The position numbers and the translations under genes were made by a program. The notes beneath the pieces are model-generated. The model worked only from the letters and a program-made list of their open reading frames with translations, had not been told where the DNA came from and did no database searches. From Leptoclinus maculatus (taxonomy: Eukaryota; Chordata; Actinopteri; Perciformes; Stichaeidae), in NCBI GenBank assembly GCA_032191485.1, contig JAVDOI010000005.1, positions 7,865,979 to 7,929,978 of the forward strand: a DNA stretch of 64,000 bases, given 5' to 3'. Positions 11,401 through 21,400 of the stretch are shown here, piece by piece; within the stretch, counting starts at the first letter, position 1, and each line of letters starts with the position of its first letter.

Positions 11401-14400
11401 TTTATTGTTGTTATACGTGCAGAAGGTTTTAGTCGGCACACATATTCCCTCACAAAAGCTGATGTATGATGTCACAGTGTCAGTGAGCTCATCCAGGTCT
11501 GTAGCAGCAGCCTCACAAACACTCCAATCAGTGCAGACAAAGCAGGACTGTAGCTCCAGCTTTGCCTCGTTGGTCCATCTCCTGACAGTCTTCACCACAG
11601 GCGTTGCAGATTTTAGCTTCTGCCTGTAGGAGCCGCTGCTCCTCCAACTAAAAGCTTTGTAAAGCTTTCCGGTTCAATGAAAAATGGCGAAAAACTTTGA
11701 CCAGTTTAAAAGTTCCTCCCTGCTGTGATCAGAGAGGGAGAGCTGGAAAACGGGACAAATAAACAAAAACGGAAAAAGTACGAGAGTGCAGTACCGAGGC
11801 TGCCATCAGCGGCGCCATCTTGATCTTCAACACATCTTGATCTTCAACACTAGAGTGGAGGAGGTGCTGGGGTCTGTTTGTGAGGAAGTCTAATGATCAG
11901 ATACAGAGTGAGGTACTCAAGCCCAGAGTGCTAAGTTCACCAATCAGTTTCATGGGGAGATTGAGTTGAAGGCTGAGCTGAAATCAACAAACAACATTCT
12001 GATGTAGGTTGTTATTTTGAAGATGAGTGATGGCTGAGTGGAGATGGCATCCTCTGTGGATCTGTTGGCTCTGTGTGTAAACTGATGAGGGTCCAGGCTG
12101 GCCTGGATGTTTTTGATGAGCTGGAGAACCAGTTTCTCAAAGCACTACATCAGAATGGGGATGAGTGATACAGGGCGGTAGTCCTTTAGACTGCAGACTT
12201 CTTAGGTACAGGAACCATGAAGTAGATGGGAACACTCCTGTGACAGAGATATGATGGAAATGTCAGCGGTCCGCTGAGGGTACTGACAGTGGCCGGTCCG
12301 CTGAGGGTACTGACAGTGGCCGGTCCACTGAGGGTACTGACAGTGGCCGGTCCTCTGAGGGTACTGGCAGTGGCCGGTCCTCTGAGGGTACTGGCAGTGG
12401 CCGGTCCGCTGAGGGTACTGGCAGTGGCCGGTCCGCTGAGGGTACTGACAGTGGCCGGTCCTCTGGGGACAATGACAGTGGGCGGTCCGCTGAGGGTACT
12501 GACAGTGGCCGGTCCTCTGGGGACACTGACAGTGGCCGGTCCGCTGAGGGTACTGACAGTGGCCGGTCCTCTGAGGGTACTGACAGTGGCCGGTCCGCTG
12601 AGGGTACTGACAGTGGCCGGTCCGCTGAGGGTACTGACAGTGGCCGGTCCGCTGGGGGTACTGACAGTGGCCGGTCCTCTGGGGGTACTGACAGTGGGCG
12701 GTCCTCTGGGGGTACTGACAGTGGGCGGTCCTCTGAGGGTACTGACAGTGGGCGGTCCTCTGAGGGTACTGACAGTGGGCGGTCCTCTGAGGGTACTGAC
12801 AGTGGGCGGTCCTCTGAGGGTACTGACAGTGGGCGGTCCTCTGAGGGTACTGACAGTGGGCGGTCCTCTGAGGGTACTGACAGTGGGCGGTCCTCTGGGT
12901 ACACTGACAGTGGGCGGTCCTCTGAGGGTACTGACAGTGGGCGGTCCTCTGAGGGTACTGACAGTGGGCGGTCCTCTGAGGGTACTGACAGTGGGCGGTC
13001 CTCTGAGGGTACTGACAGTGGGCGGTCCTCTGAGGGTACTGACAGTGGGCGGTCCTCTGAGGGTACTGACAGTGGGCGGTCCTCTGAGGGTACTGACAGT
13101 GGGCGGTCCTCTGGGGACACAGAGTGGCCGGTCCTCTGGGGACACTGACAGTGGGCGGTCCTCTGATGGTACTGACAGTGGGCGGTCCTCTGAGGGTACT
13201 GACAGTGGGCGGTCCTCTGGGGACACTGACAGTGGGCGGTCCTCTGGGGACACTGACAGTGGGCGGTCCGCTGGGGACACTGACAGTGGCCGGTCCGCTG
13301 GGGACACTGACAGTGGCCGGTCCGCTGGGGACACTGACAGTGGCCGGTCCGCTGGGGACACTGACAGTGGGCGGTCCTCTGAGGGTACTGACAGTGGTCG
13401 GTCCTCTGGGGACACTGACAGTGGGCGGTCCTCTGGGGACACTGACAGTGGGCGGTCCTCTGAGGGTACTGACAGTGGGCGGTCCTCTGAGGGTACTGAC
13501 AGTGGGCGGTCCTCTGAGGGTACTGACAGTGGGCGGTCTTCTGAGGGTACTGACAGTGGGCGGTCCTCTGGGGACACTGACAGTGGGCGGTCCTCTGGGG
13601 ACACTGACAGTGGCCGGTCCTCTGAGGGTACTGACAGTGGCCGGTCCTCTGGGGACACTGACAGTGGCCGGTCCTCTGGGGACACTGACAGTGGGCAGTG
13701 TTCTCCTTTTTCTATTCATATCTCTATCATCGTTCAAATCATCAGTGAGAAAATGGCCAAGATATTCTATGTATTTACATAAAAGCCATTTGTTTTGTAT
13801 ATATAAATAATTATATAATATCTAATTCTCGATGATTGCAGTCATTTCTAGTTTTACTTTCTCTTACTATGTTCATGTTATTCACAAAAATGCCAAGGCA
13901 AATTGCTTGTATGTAAAATCCTACTTTGCAGTTAACCTGAGTCTTACAAAAAGATGGACAGAAGCTTAAATTACATAAAAGCCGCTTTAAGCTGCTTGTT
14001 TAATGTTAAGACCTGCAAAAGCTTTAGTAACTTGTCTTTGTTACAGATTGGTTGCAGATCTTACGGACTATAAGAAGTGGGCGTAGTCATGGTGGTGGCA
14101 GCTTTGTATCAAGGCTGTTTTCACATCTGAAATGGACAAGTGAAACATGTTTGCTAATAGGTTCTATAATTTGTCTCTCAAAATGTTGACCTCATTTCTT
14201 TGCATGTGTTCAATACGAACACATGCAAAGAAATGAGGTCAACATTTTATTTCATGTGGTCAAATACAGTAATTGATGACATTTATCTGCCTCTTGCTTA
14301 CCGCCCATCAGAATCTGCCCGAATCGAATCCAATGAGAATGGAAGAGACGAGGAAGAGGAACATTCTGGTGATGGAGGCACTGAAGGCGGCTGCTGAAAC

Positions 14401-14434
14401 CAACGACAATATTGCAAGAGGATTCGGAAAATAG
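8284..14434 (+). CDS. uqcc3: uqcc3, mitochondrial complex III assembly factor 3 (two exons, complete)
   Basis: Joining 8284-8400 to 14312-14434 gives 39 + 40 codons and a stop (79 aa; the human protein is 93 aa). UQCC3 (CBP4-like) sits in the inner mitochondrial membrane and stabilises cytochrome b early in complex III assembly. Residues 8-28 form one hydrophobic segment (LSSGALVALLGLGYGMWAII), followed by the family motif SPGEERRRELLK and then NLPESNP and a charged helix ending DNIARGFGK. Met1 was chosen because ATGs at codons 1, 4 and 7 are in frame and the first has A at -3. The intervening frame has upstream non-ATG extension only. The gene diverges from araf and runs toward abca2. Recognised from the SPGEERR/LPESNP pattern, without a database search. 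Confidence 0.88.
8459..9081 (-). mobile_element. hAT element, internally deleted, in uqcc3 intron 1
   Basis: Inverted ends TAGTGATGGGACGA (at 8459, and inverted at 9081) are flanked by a perfect 8-bp target duplication GCGTGTAC (8451-8458 and 9082-9089), the hAT signature. The minus strand at 8958-8743 still encodes the hAT C-terminal dimerisation region (SSSVPCERVFSKAGELVCKR, then RNRLGAKTLEKLLFLNKN). At 623 bp it lacks the rest of a transposase, so it is non-autonomous. It was probably mobilised fairly recently, since TIR and TSD are intact. Confidence 0.9.
8743..8958 (-). pseudogene. hAT transposase C-terminal fragment
   Basis: An uninterrupted frame of about 70 codons with the hAT/ZBED-type dimerisation motif (PCERVFSKAGELV and RRNRL, then LLFLN). 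It is only the tail of a transposase of several hundred residues; the catalytic part is deleted. Confidence 0.85.
9205..9235 (+). repeat. (AAAG)n microsatellite
   Basis: About seven tandem AAAG units in the uqcc3 intron between the hAT element and the LINE. Confidence 0.9.
9540..11835 (-). mobile_element. Degraded CR1/L2-like non-LTR retrotransposon
   Basis: The minus strand, read from 11835 down, has a GC-rich 5' end with GATGGCGCC, then a pre-RT region, then reverse transcriptase in shifted frames: RKAPGPDGVSPSCLKV, VPKKSSITGLNDYRPVALMS, FVDFSSAFNTIIPE, KFADDT-like sequence, KKAQQRMYFLRQLRKF and the C-terminal LLPSGRSYRALYAKT. At least four frameshifts or stops break it. A 75-bp stretch at about 11098-11175, reading on the minus strand like a fish LINE 3' tail (GAATTGCCTTGTTGTTGAA), interrupts the coding part. 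The 3' UTR has a (TA)n tract near 9571-9592. A nearly full-length but dead copy. Confidence 0.85.
11870..12245 (-). mobile_element. Second, older LINE reverse-transcriptase relic
   Basis: On the minus strand this reads as RT sequence resembling DPHQFTHRANRSTEDA, RMLFVDFSSAFNSI and a preceding VPKK/YRPVALSSL-type region, with many substitutions. Same orientation and same general family as the LINE at 9540-11835, but a different segment order, so it is a separate insertion. It directly abuts the 27-bp minisatellite. Confidence 0.7.
12265..13696 (+). repeat. 27-bp minisatellite, about 53 copies
   Basis: The unit is close to GGTCCTCTGAGGGTACTGACAGTGGGC. Variants alternate between CCTCTGAGGGTAC, CCGCTGAGGGTAC, CCTCTGGGGACAC and CCGCTGGGGACAC and occur in blocks. 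Because 27 is divisible by 3 and the unit has no stop in most frames, several frames of up to 500 codons stay open on both strands. They are artefacts, not a gene. One unit near 13115 is 2 bp shorter and shifts the frame. The array lies in the uqcc3 intron. Confidence 0.97.
14180..14248. repeat. Perfect 31-bp inverted repeat with 7-nt loop
   Basis: Arms 14180-14210 and 14218-14248 are exact reverse complements (left arm begins AAAATGTTGACCTCATTTCT), with loop CAATACG. A transcript would form a 69-nt perfect hairpin. It lies in the uqcc3 intron, 63 bp before exon 2. Confidence 0.9.
14312..14434 (+). CDS. uqcc3: uqcc3 exon 2 with stop codon
   Basis: The acceptor (cgcccatcag) precedes 14312. 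The frame NLPESNPMRMEETRKRN continues to DNIARGFGK and TAG (14432-14434). The phase matches exon 1. The alternating charged residues predict a helix facing the matrix or intermembrane space. Confidence 0.88.
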   Translation, partial: NLPESNPMRMEETRKRNILVMEALKAAAETNDNIARGFGK

Positions 14435-14496
14435 ACAGGCCCAGCTCTGTGACCCGTCTGGAAAAGCTCCGTGTATTGAATGCTGCTGGCTGTTGA

Positions 14497-14502
14497 AATA
14501 AA
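14497..14502 (+). terminator. uqcc3 polyadenylation signal
   Basis: AATAAA lies 63 nt after the uqcc3 stop codon, giving a very short 3' UTR. Cleavage is expected about 10-30 nt further on, near a GT-rich stretch at 14513-14545. Confidence 0.65.
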
Positions 14503-15321
14503 CATGGACATTATGTGAGACAAAGAGATTGTTGTCTGATTGTGTAAACGATTTACCATCGGATGTTGAAATTGTTTATTAGAACTCTGCAAACACAACC
14601 ACATGTTTTCAGTCCCAGCTATGATCAGGTCATTTATGTGTTCACAAGTTAGTTTAAGAGGCAGGTTTGATGATATTTTTTACTCTCAACAAATCCCATG
14701 AAAAGACCAAAACCAACAATGGATGCATCTACAAACAAGTGTTGTGTATTGTGTGTGTACATGTTTGATACTGGGAGTAGCTCAGGAGTCTGAAGCAAGA
14801 CACTGAACCCCAAATGGTTTAACAAGCGCCTTGCAAAACAGAGACATTTTAAGGATTTGTGTCTTCATTAGGAACCGTTGTGCTTGGTGCTGAGAACCAT
14901 AGACCGGAGATGGAAGTCAGAGTATTGAGAGATAAACACATTGGTTCTTGGTCTTCTTGTGGCACTTGTTGATAGTAATGCATAGAATAATGTCAGCCTT
15001 GTCCTTCAAGTGCTATACTGTTGCTGGTGCAAACACCTGATCCATGTTTCTGATCCCTGCTTAGTTCAACTGAGAAGAGGTAAACTATTTGGTTGAAGTG
15101 ACAAACTGATGGTTACCAGGAAGAATGTGTTTATCTCCCTCATCTTCTTGCTCTGGTGCGTTGATGACTAATCCACTGTGAGCAGCACAGCAACGTTAAG
15201 GCGGGAATTCAATGTCACAATTTCAATTTTCATGTTGAAAAAATATTTTATTTCATTCCAAACTGACTTTTGTCACTCAGTTGAGTCCCGTTTTGCAATC
15301 ATGTAATTCTTTCCCTCAGTC

Positions 15322-15565
15322 ACTAAAGGTGACCGGGCCTTTGCTGTTCAGGCTCCTCAGCTGTGGAACTCCCTGCTTGGTGAGCCACGGCAGGCAAATT
15401 CAGTCTCTGAGATTTCTGAAGGCTCCCTTTCACCGTATGGCTTATTCCTACATAACAGATTTTATTTGTTTATACAATTTCTTCCATCTTTTTGTACCTC
15501 TTGGGTTCTGCGTCTTATTTGCATATATGTTTTTATTGCTATATAAATAAAGTTATTACAATCAC
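15322..15565 (+). mobile_element. LINE 3'-end relic
   Basis: The plus-strand frame resembles GDRAFAVQAPQLWNSLLGEP, the conserved C-terminal segment of fish L2/CR1-type ORF2 proteins (GDRAF, then APxLWNSL). It is followed by a short 3' UTR ending AATAAAGTTATTACAATCA. Strongly 5'-truncated. Confidence 0.75.
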
Positions 15566-16920
15566 AGCTCAGCACAAGCCCGTTCTCTCCTTTATATCAA
15601 GCCATTAGCATGTTACAAAATCTAGTGAATCAGTGTTAATGACCTATTCTCTGGTAATAGCAATGTGCTTTCTTACGCTGTGACGAGAGTGTGTAGATTA
15701 AGCATTTTGTTTAACAAGGTGCAACATGGCGACACGGCTCATAGCCAAAGATGCTAACAGCGCGAATGTGGCAGGGGCCTTAAGGGGAGAATGGGAGAAA
15801 TTACACCTCAGGAAATAGACTCAAGACCTGAGGTATTGCTTTGATAATATAGAAGGCCAACATATTTATTATGGGAACTAGTACAAAAAAAAGAATAAGA
15901 CAAAACCAGTTGGTATAACTCAAACAAAACAACGAGCAGGTGAAGCTACAGAGGGAAAACAGGGCTCAACATTCTGCAAAATGATTTAATTTGATGTTGT
16001 GACTCTACTCACCACCTCTGATATGGGATGTTAACACATGGAATCGCTCCAACAATGGGGTTCAACATATCCAGCCAACATGTCAAACCAGAAGGCAGTC
16101 AACTGAGTATGCGCTTCAAAAAGGTTGGCATATTAAATGATCATTTCAACTACATCCCTGTAATACCAAATAGATGTTTTTGTCTTTTGTGAAATCTTGT
16201 TGTGTTTTGTTTTCCATATTTTGTTGTGATTTCTGAAATGGTTCTGTGTTTTGACCCTCAGGGTTGCTGTGATACATAGATTCACAACTGACATTTAAAA
16301 CACTAGTTTGAAAGGTTGTGATCAGAAACTTCAGACATATCAGGAACAATTTAACCGCCGAAGCCTCAAAGTTCTACATCAATGTCATGATTCTCTTGCA
16401 CATAAACCACTGTCTCACCAGTTAGCAGCACAAAGACGGGTTGAAACCAGTAGAAACTCTTCATAAACAGGCTTTGACAAAATTGGATCAAAAGTCCAAT
16501 AACAAATTTAACTAAAGATGACTTCTTAAAATGGGAAAACATGATGTCATTTGCAGATATTTTACTTGTGTTACCCCTCTGCTCAATGAATACATTTAAA
16601 TAAATCTAAACCAGAGCTTTCCATTTGTAGATTATGAAGTTCAATGGAGCGACAAGATGGAACCACCAGCTGATGAGTCTAACATACTGAACACCAAAAA
16701 CCGTATCATCTGTTCTAAACCATCAATTCAAGAACAGAGGACTTGTGTGAAGAAGCAAAGTATGAGGGACTAAAACAAGTTATAGATTGTGCCACGTTCA
16801 GATCCATAATGTTTCTCTGCGCACAAAGAAGATATATTGGGTTTCAAATTCCAGGTGTCATATCATGACGTTATACAGCCTCATTCAACCGATTGATGGA
16901 AAATGTCAAATGGACTTGTA

Positions 16921-17060
16921 CTGGTACCTTTATAGCGCCTTTCTAGTCCTACGACCACTCAAAGTGCTTTTACACTACGTGTCATTTACCCATTCACGTA
17001 CATGCACTGATGGTCTATCTATGGCCTGTCCAAATCCAGATTGTTCTCCTGATTTTGGGG
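16921..17060 (-). mobile_element. SINE/LINE-tail relic (minus)
   Basis: TATAGCGCCTTTCTAGTCCT, then CCACTCAAAGTGCTTTTACA and CATTTACCCATTCACG, is the reverse complement of the 3' part of the SINE found intact at 55741 (AAAGAGCTTTGAGTGGTCAG, then AAGACTAG). The tRNA-like head is missing. Confidence 0.65.
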
Positions 17061-18179
17061 AACCTGATGAGAATAATCTGAAAATTCTTTAATGGGACAA
17101 AACCTATACAATCATTTTGACCTATAGGATAGCAAAATAAAGGGATTACAAAATCTAGATAAGTCTGATCTAGACCAAAGGTTTTTAAATACTGGGCCCA
17201 GGAGAATCCGCCTCTCTCCTCTGGTCTCTCTCTGTATCCCTCTGTGTGGACAGTTTTTAACCCAGTATAGCTAGATTTGTGTAACCAATTGAAAAATACG
17301 GGTTGGTTTTACAGTGAAATTAAATTCTGTAATAACCTCTAGGGTATATGTGATACAAAAAGCAAGGACGTGTTCCCTTGGCAAAAATGAAAGGTTGGTA
17401 TGAATACTGCATCTCATGGATATAATAGACTAAATGTGAGTGGCTGAGTTTATCTGTAGGCCTTTTCAAAATTGAGGCGATGAACATAGACTGGGATTAT
17501 AGTTTCTTCACAAACAACAACCTGTTAGACAATATGGGCACTAGAGAGAACAGGCTCCGGCTTCCCAACAACGCCCCGTCAGTAAACCTGCATGCACATC
17601 TGGGAATCTTTTTGCATGTCTGATCCATCTCTGGCAATCTTCTGCAGACATGTCCAGACATCTAGCATTCATTGTATCCAAGAGGGACATCTGTTGGTCA
17701 AAGACTTTGCCCACCCATGACGAAAATAATCTCTTTATGGGGTTGAGGAATGGAGTATGGTGGAAGGATAAGTGACACCATCCTGGCAATCTGTGCCTGG
17801 GAGAGAATGGTGAGACACTACACAGTCCCATCAAATTAAAACATGTTTTGGATTCCACCTCACGAAAAAGACTAATATTCGATTTGTAAAATAAGACACC
17901 TTTGTTTTGTCCGGTTGACATTGTCTGCGGCGCTAAAGGATGCATTAGGAACTACTCTGACTGAACCTGGTCTGATCCATGCTCTGATCTCTGACACGAC
18001 CGCTTCCTGTAAACGAGGAGGGCTTTTGTTTTTAAAGGACAGGCCGGAAGTGTACGTTTCCATTACTGTGGTTAGCTTCACAGCAGGCTGTCTGGATGCT
18101 CCCTCTGGTTTCCTCATCCAACCCGGACCACTGCACAACTAAACGGAACAGATGACCGGTGCTCACCGACACACAGAGG

Positions 18180-18429
18180 ATGACAGACGGAACACTGTCA
18201 GTCCCGTTACGACTTTTACCGCCGGCCACCGTTAATACGCGTTCTTCAACAAACGGAGGAACGGTAGCTCAATAATATTCATTATTAGACACATTTCAGC
18301 ACCACAACAACAGGCTCGGACGGGATGCCCGGGAACGGGATAGAAGACCCCGGTTATTTAAATCCCGTCATCGGCCACCGCCGGTAACGTTATGCTCATC
18401 TGGTGAATTGAACGACGTACTGAAGCAGG
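18180..18429 (+). promoter_or_regulatory. abca2: CpG-rich leader/promoter of abca2
   Basis: CpG density rises here (GTTACGACTTTTACCGCCGG, ACGGGATGCCCGGGAACGGG), in contrast to the AT-rich surroundings, and leads into the exon carrying the abca2 start codon. No TATA box was seen. The exact start site is unknown. Confidence 0.5.
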
Positions 18430-18495
18430 ATGGGATTCCTGCACCAGCTCCAGCTCCTGCTGTGGAAGAACATCTCCCTGAAGAGGAGGGGGCCG
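18430..18495 (+). CDS. abca2: abca2 exon 1 (start codon)
   Basis: ATG with A at -3 and G at +4. It encodes MGFLHQLQLLLWKNISLKRR and GP, then the donor gtaagac in phase 0. The LLLWKN-x-xLKRR stretch is the conserved cytoplasmic N-terminus of A-subfamily ABC transporters, and the junction position matches the mammalian gene structure as I recall it. Confidence 0.95.
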
Positions 18496-21400
18496 GTAAG
18501 ACGACACGCCTGTTCACACATGACAGTCTATGAAATTGTAGCTGTAAAAAGGACAGACGTGTCTTTGGAAACGCAGATGGGCGTCGGTTGAGCCTGCACG
18601 CGGCTGCATTTCCTGCAGCCATTATTTGGGCTAACCTTCATTCTCCCATCGCCTGCTGTCTCTGTCTGCAAATGTTACCATCAGGGTTAGAATAACCCCG
18701 CAGTGAGCTTGATATGGAGCATGAGGATGATGATGATGGTGGTGGTGATGGTGGACACGCAGGTTTACTGTTGTTATGGAGCAGGAGCCTGTTCTCTCGA
18801 GGGCCCATAATGCCAAACAGGTTGTTGTTTGTGGATACACTACAGTTGTGTAATCCCAGTCTACGTTCATTAGCCTCACGTTGGAAAAGGCCTACACAGA
18901 TACGCTCAGGGTGTGTTGTCATGAGGTAATCACGTCTTTAGTTTATCATATGCATAAGATGCAAAACATAGCCTGACGAATGTCAAAACAAATAGGATGA
19001 TGTATGCAATCATTCACAAGGACACAAGGACGCGTATAACAAGTTATCACTGTCAAACGCCACTTCATCACCTGATGAAACGTATTCTGGAGACTGCATT
19101 TGAATATCCTGTAGCTTAATATTTATGGGAATAGGAACATCATAGAGCTTTCTGTTGATGCCACTTTACTCATGACTGTAGGATGGAGGTTATTATCAGT
19201 AACCATTACAATGTATTGGTTTGAGAATGGACGCTCACTTGACAGCATCTTAAACGGCTCATGGGGTACTCCTTCCCTGATTCAGTATGGCGCTTCCATA
19301 AAGTTAGAGGTCTTGTAAGATACAGTTCCAGTACAACAGAAATGGTCATAGTTGAAGCGGTGGATTCCAATACGCCAATAACTTTTGAACGTTGACTAAA
19401 AAATCCGGACTCAAGGTCCAATGTGGAAGTTTTCAAATATAATTATAACAGGTGGTTAGTGATGAAAAGGAGTGCACGATGTACTTGAAAGCTCTTTAAA
19501 ATACTATAAGTGACCCTGAGTTACTTTTTTCCAAGGTCAAGAATTAACATTCGAGACCAACCGTGCCTCTGGTTTGGAGCGCAGCTTCTAGAAGGACTTA
19601 CAGGAAACGATGCTCGACAGAGTTGAGACTGTCTTAGCATTGGTCGTTTGTTGAAATATTGAAAACTATAGGTTTATGTTTCCCTCAAAGACGATGTCTT
19701 GTGATGACGGTCAGAGGCTCCACAAACCCTAGGAACCAGGGTGTCTGACTGAGATTCATATTTCATCTCATACAGTTTGTTAATGGTGGTTTCTTTTAAC
19801 GATGACCATATTTAGCTAACCTTAAAGTGGTTTTAGTTGTGTTTAAAATCACTGCAGTGAACAGGACGTGCATCACTGTTTCTCTCGCTGCGACCACACA
19901 TTACACTGCTCTGATACCAACAACGTAAATGATTTGGTACATCAATGGTACCCAGCTCTAGTTTATAGAACATTTGGTTATTCAGGAATAAACAGATGAG
20001 AGACGTTCAAATGGCATTCTCCAGATGTTTGGTATAATCCAACGTGATGACATCACACCCGTGCTATCTGAGGATGCATATGGTGATGCCTTTAATCCTT
20101 ACAGGGTCTATTATTAGCAATCAGAAATCCTAATGGCTGACAGCTGGTTTATTTTAGTGATGTCTGTGCTGTTTTTTAAAGCTGAATCTGTCCTCAGGCA
20201 GCCTGCTTTTCATCACCTACCGATGCCTTTGCTGGGGTCCTGACAGAGGGGTTGGTGTGGGCAGGGTTTGTGTGCGTTTGGGGTGGGGGTGGGGTGCAGC
20301 TATTTTTAGCTCAACTACCTTCAGACATCAAACTCTGAGGAGGCAAGAAAGATGCATTGGGGAGCCTCTGTCATAATAATAGTAACAGCTGCGTCATTTC
20401 TGTCTATAGAGTGAAAATCACTCACTAAAGTTGTCCATAGGATTGATGATTAGAGCAGAAATGTCTAGTCAGCACTTAGCTGAGATAGCATTAATCCCAT
20501 ATGTTGGTTCCTACTGACAGAGGCACATTCATGCATAAATAAGAGGAGCATCCTTGCCCAGTTAGTATATGTATTTTCCTGTAAAAGGTTAACATGTAGG
20601 GCATGTTTTGGACTGTATGTCTTCTTCAGTCACGCTGAAGAACTTCCACACCAACAACATGTTTTGTGTGTGGCTGTGACATTAGTCTCTGTGCCGCTGT
20701 ATGCCGATATAAAAAGCAGCACGCGTGTGAATGTGGCCGACGGAAAAAATTGGGAAAATGAGACTGATGGGCTGCTCACGGCCGGAGAGCTGAAAACCAT
20801 CCAGTTTTGATCAGCAGCCGATTGGTTGGTGCATCTCTAACCTTAATGTCTGCTTAAAATACATTTTTCAGCTGTTTTTTTAATGATTTTTTTGTACGCT
20901 GCATCTAAAATATAGGTTATATATTTCTTTCTTTCAATAATTTCACCTGAAACTATTATGCTCATTTTGCACTGAAGTTCTTAAAATGTATAAATGTTAA
21001 ATGTGTGTGTTTATTTCATATGACTATTTATTTATTGATTTACCAGAACATGCTTACTCGAGATATATATTATTATCAAGATATGAAATAACCTACATCG
21101 GGATAGAAGATTTTGCTCATATTGCCCATCCCTAGCCCAGCATGAAACTGATGCTCACGCTACATCTTTAGTGTGTTTTGGTTTTGCTCCCCGGGTGGTG
21201 CATTAAGTCAGTAAATAATTAGGCTGGATGCAACCTTGTTTTGTTTTTTACCTACGCTGCGGTACAATGATCCTAACCCTAACCCACAGTAATGCCATCC
21301 TTTATTTTATTGATTGTTTTTGTATTTTTTGTACTGTTCACAAATCAACATCACCTCTCAAACCCATTGACACTTAAAGAGTATCGAAGCAAAGAGACAA

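Larger units (their letters stand above)
14435..18429. other. uqcc3-abca2 intergenic region
   Basis: About 4 kb between the uqcc3 stop and the abca2 start codon, both on the plus strand. It contains a LINE C-terminal relic (15322-15565), a SINE-tail relic (about 16921-17060) and AT-rich unique sequence. The last 500 bp are CpG-richer and presumably hold the abca2 promoter. No additional gene was recognised. Confidence 0.6.

Noticed and set aside
12186..13810. Overlapping frames of 228-511 codons on both strands (SPEDRPLSV, RGPPTVSVP and GPLRVLTVG repeats)
   Set aside because: They are translations of a 27-bp tandem repeat; several frames on both strands are open at once, there is no splice context, and the array lies in the uqcc3 intron.
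21277..21294. Interstitial telomere (CCTAACCCTAACCC)
   Set aside because: Only about two and a half units; too short to distinguish from chance.
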